Below are positions 11,562 through 22,390 of a stretch of 64,000 nucleotides of DNA, one piece after another. Below the pieces are notes generated by a model. The model did no database searches. It was not told where the DNA came from and saw nothing but the letters and a program-made list of their open reading frames with translations. The stretch is from Rhizomys pruinosus (Eukaryota > Chordata > Mammalia > Rodentia > Spalacidae): positions 507,764-571,763 of the forward strand of contig VZQC01006352.1 of the NCBI GenBank assembly GCA_009823505.1. Direction: 5' to 3'. Numbering within the stretch: the stretch's first letter is position 1; every line of letters begins with the position of its first letter. Position numbers and translations under genes: made by a program.

Positions 11562-11975
11562 TGTATTCTATTTTGCCTTCAGTTGCTGTGACAAAAATCT
11601 CTCTGACCAATACCAACTTGGGGGAGAAAATGGTTTATTTAGCTGAGATATCCTGGGTCACAATTCATCACTGTAGGACCTCAAGGTAGAAATTCAGGAA
11701 AGGAACCCGAAGACAGGAGCTGAAGCATAAGCCATGGAGGAACGTTGCTTACTGGCTTGCCGTCCTAGCCTGTGCTTAAACTACTTTCCTATAAAATACA
11801 GGACCACCAGCCCATGGGCAGCACTGCCCACAGAGAGCTGGTCCCTTCCACATCACTCAACAATTAATAAAATGGCCCCCACATGTGGCCACAGGCCAGT
11901 CCAATGGAAGCAATTCCCTAATTGATGCCCCTTTTGCCTAAATGTATCAATTTGACAACTAAAGCTATCCAGCAC
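11562..11975 (-). repeat. 5' LTR of the 10.1-12.0 kb provirus
   Basis: About 414 bp, same family as its partner. The start on the minus strand, tgtgctggatagc, is conserved (plus-strand gctatccagcaca at 11963-11975). Confidence 0.8.
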
Positions 11976-12648
11976 ATGGGAGAACAAGAATACCACCTCC
12001 TATATGGAGACCCTGATGGTGAGAGCCTGGCCAATGACATTAAAGGCCCCTCCTATTCATCACAGAAATACTGCAGGGGGATGGTGATAAGTATTTAGAG
12101 TCAGGAGCACAATGAGGCACCATTACAAAGCCATAATATAAGGTGGGGGCAAAGAGGAAGCACGACGCTATACCACCAATGACCATGCAGGGAAGATGGT
12201 CAGCATGAAAGGAGGAAAACCTCAAAGCCAAGGAGAGGATCATGGAATGTGGAAAACACCAACATGCAGAGGGTCTCAGCTAACGTCTCAATTATCCATA
12301 CCAACAGTTAGTCAGTCTTAAAGAACCTGTCGTAGAGGGATGAGAGTTACAGCCCAAGTCCAAGAGGCACTGCAGGCAGTAATGACAACTTGCAGTCAAG
12401 AGAAGAGGCAGGAGAAGGAAGTGCATCAAAGGAAAAGAAAATGAAGGACAAGAGAGTGAGGGACAGGCCAGCTCCATTTCTCAGCCTATGCGGCATTCCT
12501 GGAGAGAAACAGCTTTGCTAGGTCTCTGGGTAGAACATGTGTTCTGAACAGGAGCAAAACTCAAGCCTTAGTCTTGCTATCCAAACAGCATCATTTGTAG
12601 TTTGGCCCCAGAGTCAGAGTCACCAGAGCTTCTATGCCACTGATTCAG

Positions 12649-12650
<2 letters not shown>
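11976..12650. other. Unassigned intergenic sequence
   Basis: No gene or repeat recognised. Confidence 0.4.

Positions 12651-12708
<58 letters not shown>
12651..12708. repeat. (GA)n microsatellite
   Basis: Twenty-nine uninterrupted GA dinucleotides. Confidence 0.97.
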
Positions 12709-12711
<3 letters not shown>

Positions 12712-13308
12712 GCTCACTCACTGGCCAAACATGAACAATTTTCTCCTAAGGCCTGTTCACAATCCCAGAGAGATCTGAAGAGGCTGTTTTCCCACTGGCA
12801 GATAAACTTATAAGCACTCTGCCTTATGCCTCACGGACCTGAAAGGACTTCATACTTTCACAAAGCTGTGGTTTCTAGTTAATACTCTGTTGAAATACAA
12901 AGGCACCCTCTGTTCTTGCAGACAACTCTGAGAGGCATGTGCCCTGTCTCTCTACTGTCTCCTCTGTTTGGCCCTTGTCAGACCATGTCTATCACATTCC
13001 TCTAGTGATTTTCTTGGAACTTCACACTGATGATGAGACTTCATTGATCCTTGCCTTGCACTGTAACCATTGGCCTCTGTACAGGTTCCTGAGAACCTCA
13101 AACTTGAGGTCCTTTTGAAGCTTTATCTCTAAGTCCCTGGTGGACGGTTGTCCTTTACTGTTGGCCCCAGGCTAGAAGATCATTTTCTAGAGTATGAAAC
13201 TCTCACCAAAATTGCATGTCAAATCTCTTGCAGGTTTCCTAGAAAATCCTTTAGAGGGGAGAGATGTGTCCCTCCTAAGTTTCTTTGACTCCTTTTACCT
13301 TTTTTTTT
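12709..13308. other. Unassigned sequence left of the minisatellite
   Basis: No recognisable gene or repeat. It ends in a short T-run directly before the C-rich tract. Confidence 0.4.
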
Positions 13309-13320
13309 CCCCTTCTCTAC

Positions 13321-13321
<1 letters not shown>

Positions 13322-13361
<40 letters not shown>

Positions 13362-13383
13362 TTTTTTTTTTTTTTCCCCCCCC
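13322..13383. repeat. C40-T14-C8 homopolymer block, copy 1
   Basis: Uninterrupted C40 (13322-13361), T14 and C8. The same three lengths occur at 15600-15661. The complementary strand is G-rich. Confidence 0.95.
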
Positions 13384-14770
13384 GTGTGGTGTTATGCCTC
13401 TACCTGCTACCCCGGTTCCCGCCCCAAGTCCAGCCGGGACCAGAGCAGAGGGACACGCGAACCTTTCCTTTGGCCGGGGACCCCTGTAGACGGGTTCCAG
13501 AGCGAGGACGTCTCCCAGCTGCCCCCCGCCAGACCCCAGCCTAGAGATGTAGAGCAGTGTGTCCTGGCTCTGGCTCGGTTATGGGTCCCCCCTGCACCCC
13601 GGTTCTCGCCCACACATTCAGCCGGGCACACGAGCAGGGGAAACGCGACCCTGGTCCCATCTGGGGCCGGGGGACCCGTGAGGGTTCACAGCGGACCCTC
13701 TCCCAGCTGCCCCCCGCAGACCCGCCTAGAGCTGTAGAGCTGTGTGCCTGGCCTGGCGCGTTGATGGCTCTCCCCTGCGACCCGGTTCCCGCCCACAAGT
13801 CCAGCCGGAACCACAGCAGACGTGGAGACACGCCACCACCGCTGGTCCCCTGGGGCGGGGACCCCGTAGAACGGGTTCACAGGCGAGACCCTTCCCAGCT
13901 GCCCCCGAACAGCCCCGCTAGCGTATTGTAGAGATGTTTGCCTGGGCCTGGCGCCTATATGCGTCTCCCCTGCTTGCACCCACGGTTTCCGCGACACAAT
14001 GTTCCAGCCGGGACCCGAGCAGAAGGGAAACGCGACCCTGGCGAGCCGGTCCCTCTGGCCCGGGACCCCGTAGACGGGTCACAGCGAGACCCTTCTCCAG
14101 CTGCCCCCCGCCGCCCCCGCCTGAGCTGTAGAGCTGTGTTGCCTGGCCTGGCGCGTTTATGGCGTCTCCCCTGCGACCCCGGTTCCCGCCCACAAGTCCA
14201 GCCGGGACCAGAGCGCAGGGAAAACGCGACCCTGGTTCCCTTCTGTGCCGTGGGACCCCGTGACGGTTCACAGCGAGGACTCCTCCTCCCAGCTCGCCCC
14301 CGCCAGACCCCGCCTAGAGCTGTAGGCTGTGTGCTGGCCTGGCCGGTTATGACGTCTCCCCTGCGAACCCGGTTACCCGCCCACAAGTCCAGCCAGGACC
14401 AGATCAGAGGGAAACGACCGACCCTGGTCCCGCTGGGCCGGGGACCCCTGTGCTAGACGGGTTCAGCAGCTAGAGCCCCTCTCCCAGCTGCCCCGCGCCA
14501 GTACTCCCCTTAGCAGCTGTGAAGGCTGTGTGTCCTGGCCTGGCACGTTATGGCGTCTCCCTGAGGACCCCGGTTTCCGCTCACACAGTCCAGCCGGGAC
14601 ACAAGCAGACGGGAACGCGACCCTCAGCTCACCCGCGCGTCGTCCTCTGGGCGCGGGACCCTCCGTAGACGGGTTCAGAGACCCTCAAGAACCTCTCCCA
14701 GCTGCCCCCGCCGACCCCGCCTATCGCGACTGAGCTGTGTTGCCTGGGCCTTTCGCGTTATCGCCGTTTC
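13384..14770. repeat. CpG-rich minisatellite, about seven units, copy 1
   Basis: Tandem units recognisable by ccagccgggacc, aaacgcgaccctgg, ggggaccccgtagacggg, cccagctgcccccc and gtagagctgtgtgcctggcc. The last motif recurs near 13551, 13739, 13936, 14131, 14327, 14525 and 14736, a spacing of 188-211 bp. Copy 2 gives shorter spacings near 186 bp, so some of copy 1's length is probably spurious insertions. Many CpG sites are intact. Each unit can form a CCCG-TAGA-CGGG hairpin. Long open frames arise from GC-richness and lack of stops, not from any recognisable protein. Confidence 0.9.
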
Positions 14771-15585
14771 CCAGTTTTTTGGGATCATGTTATGAAGGTT
14801 TCCTAAGCTTAATTAAATGTAAATCTTTTACTGGTCTTAGAAATGTTATTGTGTTAGTTTGAATATGTGTTTATGAGTTATAGATGATTTATGTTGCATA
14901 AAGACTACAAAGATTACTAGGTGGGAAATGAGCAACGTAACTGTAGAAGTGAATTAGCGACATATAAATGGTTTGGATTCACTGTAGGCGTAGTGTGTAC
15001 AATAAAAATTTGTATCCAACAAACCATGATATTTTTTCAATATTACTAACAAGAAAACTAGAAAAACCACTCATTGCGGAAAATGGACACAAGTGAGAAT
15101 TTTATTCTTTGTAGGAGGAAAAACACGCCTTATGTGATTTTTTCTCCACATCTTCATTTTTAGGAATTATATTATGAATAGAGAAGGGGTTCGATGGTGT
15201 TTTTGATAGCTTTAGCACATCCAGAGTGACCAGGGGAACATATAAAAAACTAAGCCAAATCAATATCTAGTACCAAAACATTGCAAGGAGCTATGGGGGA
15301 GGATTTAGTAACCTGAGAGTATCAGTTCTGAAACTGAACATTTTTGAACAAATTGAGTGTTGCCTAAGGACAAATTATTATTTGGTGGGTTATTTCTTTG
15401 TACTAATCAAATGTCTGACTACACATTATTTTCTGTAATTGACCCGAATAAAAGTAAGGAGCATTGTCATAGATGCCTGAGATGACAGGAAAATAAAGTA
15501 TACCACTTCAACTGTCACTATAAAATGTCAGGATTCCCTAAGGATATTAGTAAATCAGTTTCATTCTGGGCTAATGACTTCTGAT
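14771..15585. other. AT-rich segment after the array, copy 1
   Basis: No repeat family or gene was recognised. It matches 16999-17824 with many single-base indels until 15421, after which the match is exact. Confidence 0.7.
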
Positions 15586-15586
15586 N
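15586..15586. other. Single ambiguous base (N) at the joint of the two copies
   Basis: One N lies exactly between copy 1 (ending at ctgat) and copy 2 (starting ccccttctc). A size-1 gap at a repeat joint is typical of scaffold or gap-fill software. Confidence 0.95.
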
Positions 15587-15598
15587 CCCCTTCTCTAC

Positions 15599-15599
<1 letters not shown>

Positions 15600-15639
<40 letters not shown>

Positions 15640-15661
15640 TTTTTTTTTTTTTTCCCCCCCC
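15600..15661. repeat. C40-T14-C8 homopolymer block, copy 2
   Basis: Run lengths are identical to the block at 13322-13383. Confidence 0.95.
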
Positions 15662-16998
15662 GTGTGGTGTTATGCCTCTACCTGCTACCCCGGTTCCAGC
15701 CCACAAGTCCAGCCGGGACCAGAAGCAGAGGGAACGCGACCCTGTCCTCTGTGGCCGGGGACCCCTGTAGACGGGTTCAAGCGAGAACGTCTCCCAGCTG
15801 CCCCCCGCCAGACCCCGCCTAGAGTTGTAGAGCTGTGTACCTGGCCTGGCGGTTATGGCGTCTCCCTGCACCCCGGTTCCCGCCCACAATTCAGCCGGGA
15901 CACGAGGCAGAGGGAAACGCGACCTGGCTCCTCTGGGCCGGGGACCCCGTAGACGGGATTCACCGCGAGGACCCTCTCCCAGCTGCCCCCGCCAGACCCC
16001 GCCTAAGCTGTAGAGCTGTGTGCCTGGCCTGGCCGGTTATGGCGTCTCCCCTGCGACCCGGTTCCCGCCCACAAGTCAGCCGGAACCACGAGCAGAGGAA
16101 ACGCCAACCCTGGTCCCTGGGGGCCGGGGACCCCGTAGACGGGTTCACCGCGAGACCCTTCCCAGCTGCCCCCGACCCCGCTAGGCTGTGAGCTGTGTGC
16201 CTGGCCTGGCGCCTTATTGCGTCTCCCTTTGCACCCGGTTCCCGCCCACAAGTCCAGCCGGGACCCGAGCAAGGGAAACGCGACCCTGGTCCCTCTGGCC
16301 CGGGTTCCCCGTAGACGGGTTCACAGCGAAGACCTCTCCCAGCTGCCCCCCGCCCGCCCCCGCCTCGAGCTGTAGAGCTGTTTGCCTGGCCTGGCGCGTT
16401 TATGGCGTCTCCCCTGCGACCCCGGTTCCCGCCCACAAGTTCCAGCCGGGACCAGAGCGCAGTGGAAAACGCGACCCTGGTCCCTCTGGCCGGGGACCCC
16501 GTGACGGGTTCACAGCGAGGACCCTCTCCCAGCTGCCCCCCGCCAGACCCGCCTAGAGCTGTAGAGCTGTGTGCCTGGCCTGGCGGGTTATGGCGTCTTC
16601 CCTGCGAACCCGGTTCCCGCCCACAAGTCCAGCCAGGACCAGACAGAGGGAAACACGCGACCCTGGTCCCGTCTGGGCCGGGGACCCCGTAGACGGGTTC
16701 ACAGCGAGACCCTCTCCAGCTGCCCCCCGCCAACCCCGCTAGAGCTGTAGAGGCTGTGTGCCTGGCCTGGCACGTTATGGCGTCTCCCTGCGACCCCGGT
16801 TTCCGCTCACAAGTCCCAGCCGGGAACACAGCAGACGGGAACGCGACCCTCAGCTCACCGCGCAGCGTGGTCCTCTGGGCCGGGGACCCTCCGTAGACGG
16901 GTTCAGAGACCCTCCTCTCCCAGCTGCCCCCCGCCAGACCCCGCCTAGCGCTGTAGAGCTGTGTGCCTGGCCTTTCGCGTTATCGCCGTTTCCCAGTT
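15662..16998. repeat. CpG-rich minisatellite, about seven units, copy 2
   Basis: The gctgtgtgcc landmark falls at about 15832, 16015, 16192, 16377, 16566, 16753 and 16958, giving spacings of 177-205 bp, mostly near 186. This is the cleaner version of the array. A 289-codon open minus frame (15960-16829) shows a 62-residue periodicity, because 186 is divisible by three. It starts and stops inside the array and matches nothing I know. Confidence 0.9.
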
Positions 16999-17824
16999 TT
17001 TTGAGGATCATGTTATGAAGGTTTCCTAAGCTTAATTAAAATGTAAATCTTTTACTGGTCTTAGAAATGTTATTGTGTCAGTTTGAATATGTGTTTATGA
17101 GTAAGTTAGATGATTTATGTGGCAATAAAGAACTACAAAGATTACTAGGTGGGAAATGAGCAACGTAACTGTAGAAGTGAATTATAGACATCTATAATGG
17201 TTTGGATTTCACTGTAGTCTGTAGTGTGTACAATAAAATTTGTATCCAACAAACCATGATATTTTTCAAATACTTAAAAGAAAACTAGAAAACCACTCAT
17301 TGCATGAAAATGGAACCACAAGTGAGAATTTATCTTTTGTAGGAAACTATGCCTTATGTGATTTTTCTCCACATCTTCATTTTTAGGAATATATTATTAT
17401 GAAATAGAGAAGGGGTTCGATGTTGTTTTTGATAGCTTTAGCACATCAAGAGTGACCATGCTGGAATCATAAAACAATGCCAAATCAAATATCTACTGAC
17501 TCAAAACATTGCAAGTAGCTTATGGAGGAGGATAGTTTAATTTCCTTTGAGATATTTCAGTTATTTCTGAAACTGAAACATTTTTTGAACAAATGAGTGT
17601 TCCTAAGGACATATTTTAGGTGGGATAATTTCTCCTGATACTAATCAAAATGTCCTAGTAACACATTATTTTCTGTAATTGACCCGAATAAAAGTAAGGA
17701 GCATTGTCATAGATGCCTGAGATGACAGGAAAATAAAGTATACCACTTCAACTGTCACTATAAAATGTCAGGATTCCCTAAGGATATTAGTAAATCAGTT
17801 TCATTCTGGGCTAATGACTTCTGA
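16999..17824. other. AT-rich segment after the array, copy 2
   Basis: Counterpart of 14771-15585. No gene or repeat recognised. Confidence 0.7.
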
Positions 17825-18134
17825 GCATTCAAAATTGCCTCTTCAAGCATACTCCATTCTATTGGAAATGGCCTTAACAAATAAGTGTACAAGAATATGA
17901 ACGCCTGATATGTTCGTCATTCTTGCTAACATCATATACTACAAAATGACTATATGCTCAAAAAATCTTAATTTATTTTTCACGGGTCTGGAGTCCAGAA
18001 AGTCCAAAATATAGGGATTGATCCTATTTATAGAGGCAGAGCCTTCATTAGCTAATTGTTTCCTGGTAATATTTTCTAGGGTGTGAGGACTTTGACATAC
18101 TGATTTGGAGTAGAAACAAACATCCAACACACTT
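17825..18134. other. Unassigned sequence
   Basis: Nothing recognised in these 310 bases. Confidence 0.4.
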
Positions 18135-18500
18135 TTGGGAAGATTACTCAGTACATACAGCACTTACCATGTAAACAACAGGACATGAGTTTAATCCATA
18201 GAACCCAAATAGATCAGCATGTGGTAGCAAGAGCCTGTAATCTTAGCGAATGTATTCCAATTAGGAGTTGAAGATAGGAGATCACTAGAAGCTCACAAGA
18301 TCACTAGCCTGGCATATTCAAGAGTGAAAAACATCAAAACCTTGACCCAAATAAGCTTGAAGGTGATGACCTACACCTGAGCTTTTACCATGGCCTCCAC
18401 ATTTCTGCCAAGATATATGCCAGCACTGACATCCATGAATATGTACATATATTGACGTGCATGCACACACATACATATATTTTAGATTTATACCACACAC
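18135..18500 (+). mobile_element. Degenerate B4-type SINE
   Basis: Motif order suits a diverged plus-strand B4 (ID head joined to a B1-like body): ttactcagtacatacagcac, ccatgtaaacaacaggac, catgtggtagcaagagcc, tgtaatcttagcg, and a CA/TA-rich tail. Confidence 0.5.
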
Positions 18501-18550
18501 TCCCCCCAAAGCATAAAACTGGGCATATTTTATGTATAATTTCTACCCAT

Positions 18551-18619
18551 TCCTTCCTCTCTCCTTTCCTTCCTCCCTTCCTTCCTTCCTTCCTTCCTTC
18601 CTTCCTTCCTTCCTTCCTT
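18551..18619. repeat. (CTTC)n microsatellite
   Basis: Imperfect at first (18551-18580), then pure cttc tetramers to 18619. Confidence 0.95.
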
Positions 18620-18671
18620 GTTTAACCTATTCTTTTGCAGTGTGATAGTTGGAATGCATACATTCATGAAT

Positions 18672-18815
18672 CTTTTTTTTTGAGACAGGGTCTCCCTGTA
18701 TCTCTGGCTGTCCTGGAACTCACTCTGTAGACCAGGCTGGCCCCGAACTCACAGACATCCGCCTGCCTCTGCCTCCCAAGTGCTAGGATTAAAGGCGTGC
18801 GCCACCACGCCCAGC
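18672..18815 (-). mobile_element. B1 SINE
   Basis: Reverse-strand B1: ttttttttttgagacagggt, gaactcactctgtagaccag, aaaggcgtgcgccaccacgc, cccagc. The flanks share ggaatgcatac (18651-18661 and 18816-18826) with further near-identity, a diverged target duplication of up to about 18 bp. Confidence 0.95.
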
Positions 18816-19116
18816 GGAATGCATACTTTCAAGTATACTAGACAAGAAGTCTGCCACTGAACTACATCACCAGTCTTATATAGAATTCTACAGCTATTAT
18901 TCTGACTGAAATTTAATTATTGAGATGTTTAAAATTAAACCTATTTTTAATCTTTAAATTTCTATCAATTTTTCATTGGCCCTAGGGGATAGAAAATTAT
19001 TGTTTATGTAAATTAGAATCTGTTTGTTGAAGCAACACAGAAAAAAAAAAAAACTATAAGAACACCCCATGTCTCCTAGCATTTACCTGCTGAAGTTTTG
19101 GCAAATACATCCATAC

Positions 19117-19165
<49 letters not shown>

Positions 19166-19829
19166 TTATTACCATGTTAATAAAACATTTAACCATTTTT
19201 TAGAGTTGTTTTCACTTCAGTGAAGAAAAGTATTCAGATACTCTGTTAGAACAACTGATGAGCTACTAATATTAGAACTGGCAATAATGTGAATTACCTA
19301 CTAGTGTTTTTGATATTGGGGTACATGAAAGTAATACTGTATGAGGGAACTAAAGGACTAATGTGAATCTATTACTTGAACATTAAAATAGATAATGAAT
19401 ATGTAAAAATAAACATCTTTCTATAAAATAAATATCATATTTCATAATGTTATAGGATGCAAATCCAGTATTGGAGAATTATTTGAAAGCATATTCCTAC
19501 TCATTCACCATCTTCCTGCTCCAAGATTGGCTATTGATGCTGGGGAGCTGCCAAGTAGCCTGTCCAAGAACCAGCTGCTGGTGGGATCCAGAATACCCTA
19601 CCAGCATAATAAGATACATGACCAATTGGTCACAAACATTACTCCAGAAGTAAATATAGAAAGTTAAGCTAGAACCAGTACACCTCAACTCATTATCACA
19701 CTGGCAGCCCTGACTATGATTGCTCACTTTGTACAATGGAATGTCTTGGAACCATCCTGTCACACCAATAAAAAATCAAAATTGAAAGGATGTTGGATTT
19801 GATTTTTTTTTCTTGGAGGGACAGAATAT
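18816..19829. other. Unassigned AT-rich sequence
   Basis: Nothing recognised except the TG microsatellite at 19119-19165. The 19497-19763 minus frame has no recognised similarity. Confidence 0.4.
19119..19165. repeat. (TG)n microsatellite
   Basis: Nearly pure TG repeat with one TTTG interruption. Confidence 0.95.
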
Positions 19830-22390
19830 GCATCAAACCTACTGCCAACATCATCCTAAATGTAGAAAAAATTAGAAGCGTTCCTCTTAAAGGCAGGAAC
19901 TCAGTAAAGCTGCCCCATATCTTGACTCCTCTTTAATATAGTGCTTGAAATGCTTGCTAGGGCAATAAGGCAAGAAAGGGAAAATAAAGGAATACTAATT
20001 GGAAAAGAGGAAGTCAAACTGTCCTTTTGTGCAGATGATATGATAGTCTACCTAAGGGATTCTAAAAACCCCACCAAAAAATTCTTAGAAATGTTTAAAA
20101 GTTTCAGTAAAATGGTTGGATAAAAAATAAACCTAGAAAAATCAATAGCCTTCCTTTACACCAACAATAAGCAATTGGAGAAGGAATATAAAGGGACCTT
20201 CCCAATCATAATAGCCTCAAAAAAAAAAAGAAAAAAGATAATACTTGGGAATAAACCTAACCAAAGACACCGAAGACCTCTACAATAAAATTTTAAAACC
20301 ATGAAGGAGATTGAAGATGACATCAAAAGATTGAAAGACTCCCCAAGCTCATGAATTGTAAAAGTTAATATAGCAAAAATGTCCATTGTACCCAAATTAA
20401 TATACAGATTCAATGTTATCCTAATCAAAATCCATATGAGATTTTTCACAGACTTGGAAAAAAAATCATTAAATTCATATGTAACCCTCCCAACCTGAAC
20501 AGCTAAAGCAACCCAGAGTGAAAAGTGCAATATGTCAGGGATTACCTTTCCAGACTTCAAGCTAAATTACAGGGCTATAGTCATAATGACAGCCTGGTAC
20601 TGCCACAAAAATAGACTGATAGACCAGTGGAACAAAATTTAAGATCCAAACTTGAGCTCATATAATTTCAGCCACCTCATATTTGGCAATGGGGCCAAAA
20701 ATTTCAATGGAGGAAAGATAGCATCTTCAGCAGATGGTGTTGGTAAAGCTGGATTACCATTTGTAGAAGAACAAAATTAAACCCCTACATCTCACTCTGC
20801 AAAATAATAAGCTCCAAGTGGATCAAAGATCTCAACCTGAAAGCCAAAACCATGTAGGTTATAGAATAAAAAGTTGGCAGCAACCTACACGACATAGGCG
20901 TAGACAAAGACTTTCTAAACCAAACAGCAGCTGCACAGGAAATAAGGTCAACAGTGGACAATTGGAACTTCATCAAAATCAAAAGCTTCTGTACAGCTAA
21001 AGAAATAATCAAGGAAGTGAAGAGAAAACCCACATGGTGGGAGGAAACCTTTCCCATTGATACATCTGACAGATGATTAACATGCATAATACATAGACTA
21101 CTTAAAAAAACAAAAAGGTAAGAAAACAAATGACCTACTCAAAAGGTGGAATAAAGAGTTGAACAGAGACTTCATCAATAATGAAATAAAGATGACTGAG
21201 AAACATCTTAAAAAATGTTCAAAATCAAATAAATGCACAGAGCTTCAATAAGACATTGGTTTACAATGTTCAAAATCATTAATAATTAAGGAAATGCAAA
21301 TTACAACCAGTCTAAGGTATCATCTCACTCCAAAAATTCTGGACAAGATCAAGAAAACAAAAGACACCAAATGCTGGAGAGGTTGTGGGGGAAGCAGAAC
21401 ACTTATCCACTGCTGGCGGAAATGTGAACTCATACATCCATTATGGAAAGCAGTGTGGAGAATCCTTAAAAGACTCAAAATGAGCCTGCCACCTGACCTA
21501 GTCATATCCCTCCTAGGTATATACCCACAAGACTCATCCTACTGCAAAGATACATGAACGGCTATGTTTACTGCGGCTTTCTTCACAATAGCGAAGCACT
21601 GGAATCAACCCAAATGACCCTCAACTGATTACTGGATAACAAAAATGTGGTACATCTACACAATGGAGGTCTATGCAGTGGTAAAGAAAGATGACATCAA
21701 AAAAAAAAAAAAAAGAAAGATGACATCATTAACTGAAGGCAAATGGATGGAACTCGAAGCCATTATGCTAAGTGAAGTAACACAGTACAAGGGGAAAAAA
21801 AGTGAATGGTTTCCCTCATTTGTGGATCCTGACACCAAATCCCCAGTGGCAGGCAAACTGAGCAACTTTATTATTATATTACTTTTTATCGGAAAGCAAC
21901 TGTACTCTTGTAATGTGAGTCTCTTATTGAGCTCTAGAATTGACCTACCACTTATATTCAGAGATTGTAATTACCATATAGTGTTGGAAGATATGCATTC
22001 ATATTCTATAGTAATACAAAATTAAAGGGAAAAAGTGAACCTCAAAACATATTTTGGAATTAACATACAGTTTATTACTAAAGGTCATAATTTTGATACA
22101 TATATGTTATTTAAACAGGGATAATTTGTAGTATCACAAAGGGGAGGGAACAACAGCAACATAAGGACAGGGTCAAATAACTGACTTATAAATTTAAATT
22201 CTGCTCAAAAAAACAAGTTTCTGCAGATAAAATCCTTGGAAACAATGGGAGAAAGATGCAAGACATGTATGGCAGAATTCATAAACTGGGGTGGGGGAAG
22301 GGCCATGGAGAGGGGAATGTATCCAAATTGGAATGAAAAATGATGTATGAAATATAAAAAAATGTCAATAAAAAGAACATAATGAAAATT
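19830..22390 (+). mobile_element. 5'-truncated old L1: ORF2 from the RT domain to the 3' end
   Basis: Begins inside the reverse transcriptase. Conserved residues around the RT active site ([10 protein letters not shown] at about 20028-20057) are readable, and the ORF2 C-terminal Cys-rich segment CWRGCGGSRTLIHCWRKC follows at about 21370-21425. The 3' UTR with repeated ATG/aaat motifs ends in A-rich DNA near 22390. The reading frame is broken many times, by stops, indels and an A-run near 21700, so no enzyme can be made. Divergence is well above that of the L1 at 59.4 kb. Confidence 0.85.

Larger units (their letters stand above)
10102..11975 (-). mobile_element. Non-autonomous MaLR/ERVL-type provirus, LTR-internal-LTR
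   Basis: Two related LTRs in reverse orientation (10102-10511 and 11562-11975) flank about 1.05 kb of internal DNA. The ends read TGT...ACA, and the flanks tgggg (left) and tggga (right) fit a 5-bp target duplication. The internal part matches the complement of the provirus at 50447-52437: for example the run around 10512-10560 matches the sequence just before that element's 3' LTR, and 11270-11330 matches its 51090-51140. No gag, pro or pol frame remains. MaLR elements are known passengers that depend on ERVL enzymes. Its primer-binding site is unrecognisable, and the LTRs differ at many positions, so this copy is older than the one at 50.4 kb. The exact subfamily (MT, ORR1 or RMER15-like) is not assigned. 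Confidence 0.8.
13309..15585. repeat. Copy 1 of a duplicated 2.2-kb segment
   Basis: Begins ccccttctctact, then C40-T14-C8, a CpG-rich minisatellite, about 650 bp of AT-rich DNA, and ends gggctaatgacttctga. The same order occurs at 15587-17824. The first ~110 bp and last ~164 bp are identical between copies (15421-15584 equals 17661-17824), while the middle differs mainly by single-base insertions and deletions. Copy 1 is about 40 bp longer. Identical ends with a noisy middle suit two uncorrected long-read fills of one locus better than a biological duplication. Confidence 0.85.
15587..17824. repeat. Copy 2 of the duplicated 2.2-kb segment
   Basis: Same content as 13309-15585. After its end the sequence continues gcattcaaaattgcc, so this copy carries the genuine right junction, while copy 1 carries the genuine left junction. 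Confidence 0.85.

Noticed and set aside
13194..13737. Open frames with proline and phenylalanine runs across the C40-T14 block (repeated at 15574-15952)
   Set aside because: The runs are translations of homopolymers, and the rest is GC-rich minisatellite. No start context or known domain.
13384..16998. The regularly repeated array as a CRISPR locus
   Set aside because: Units are about 186 bp and similar along their whole length, with no short direct repeat plus unique spacer pattern. The window is clearly mammalian.
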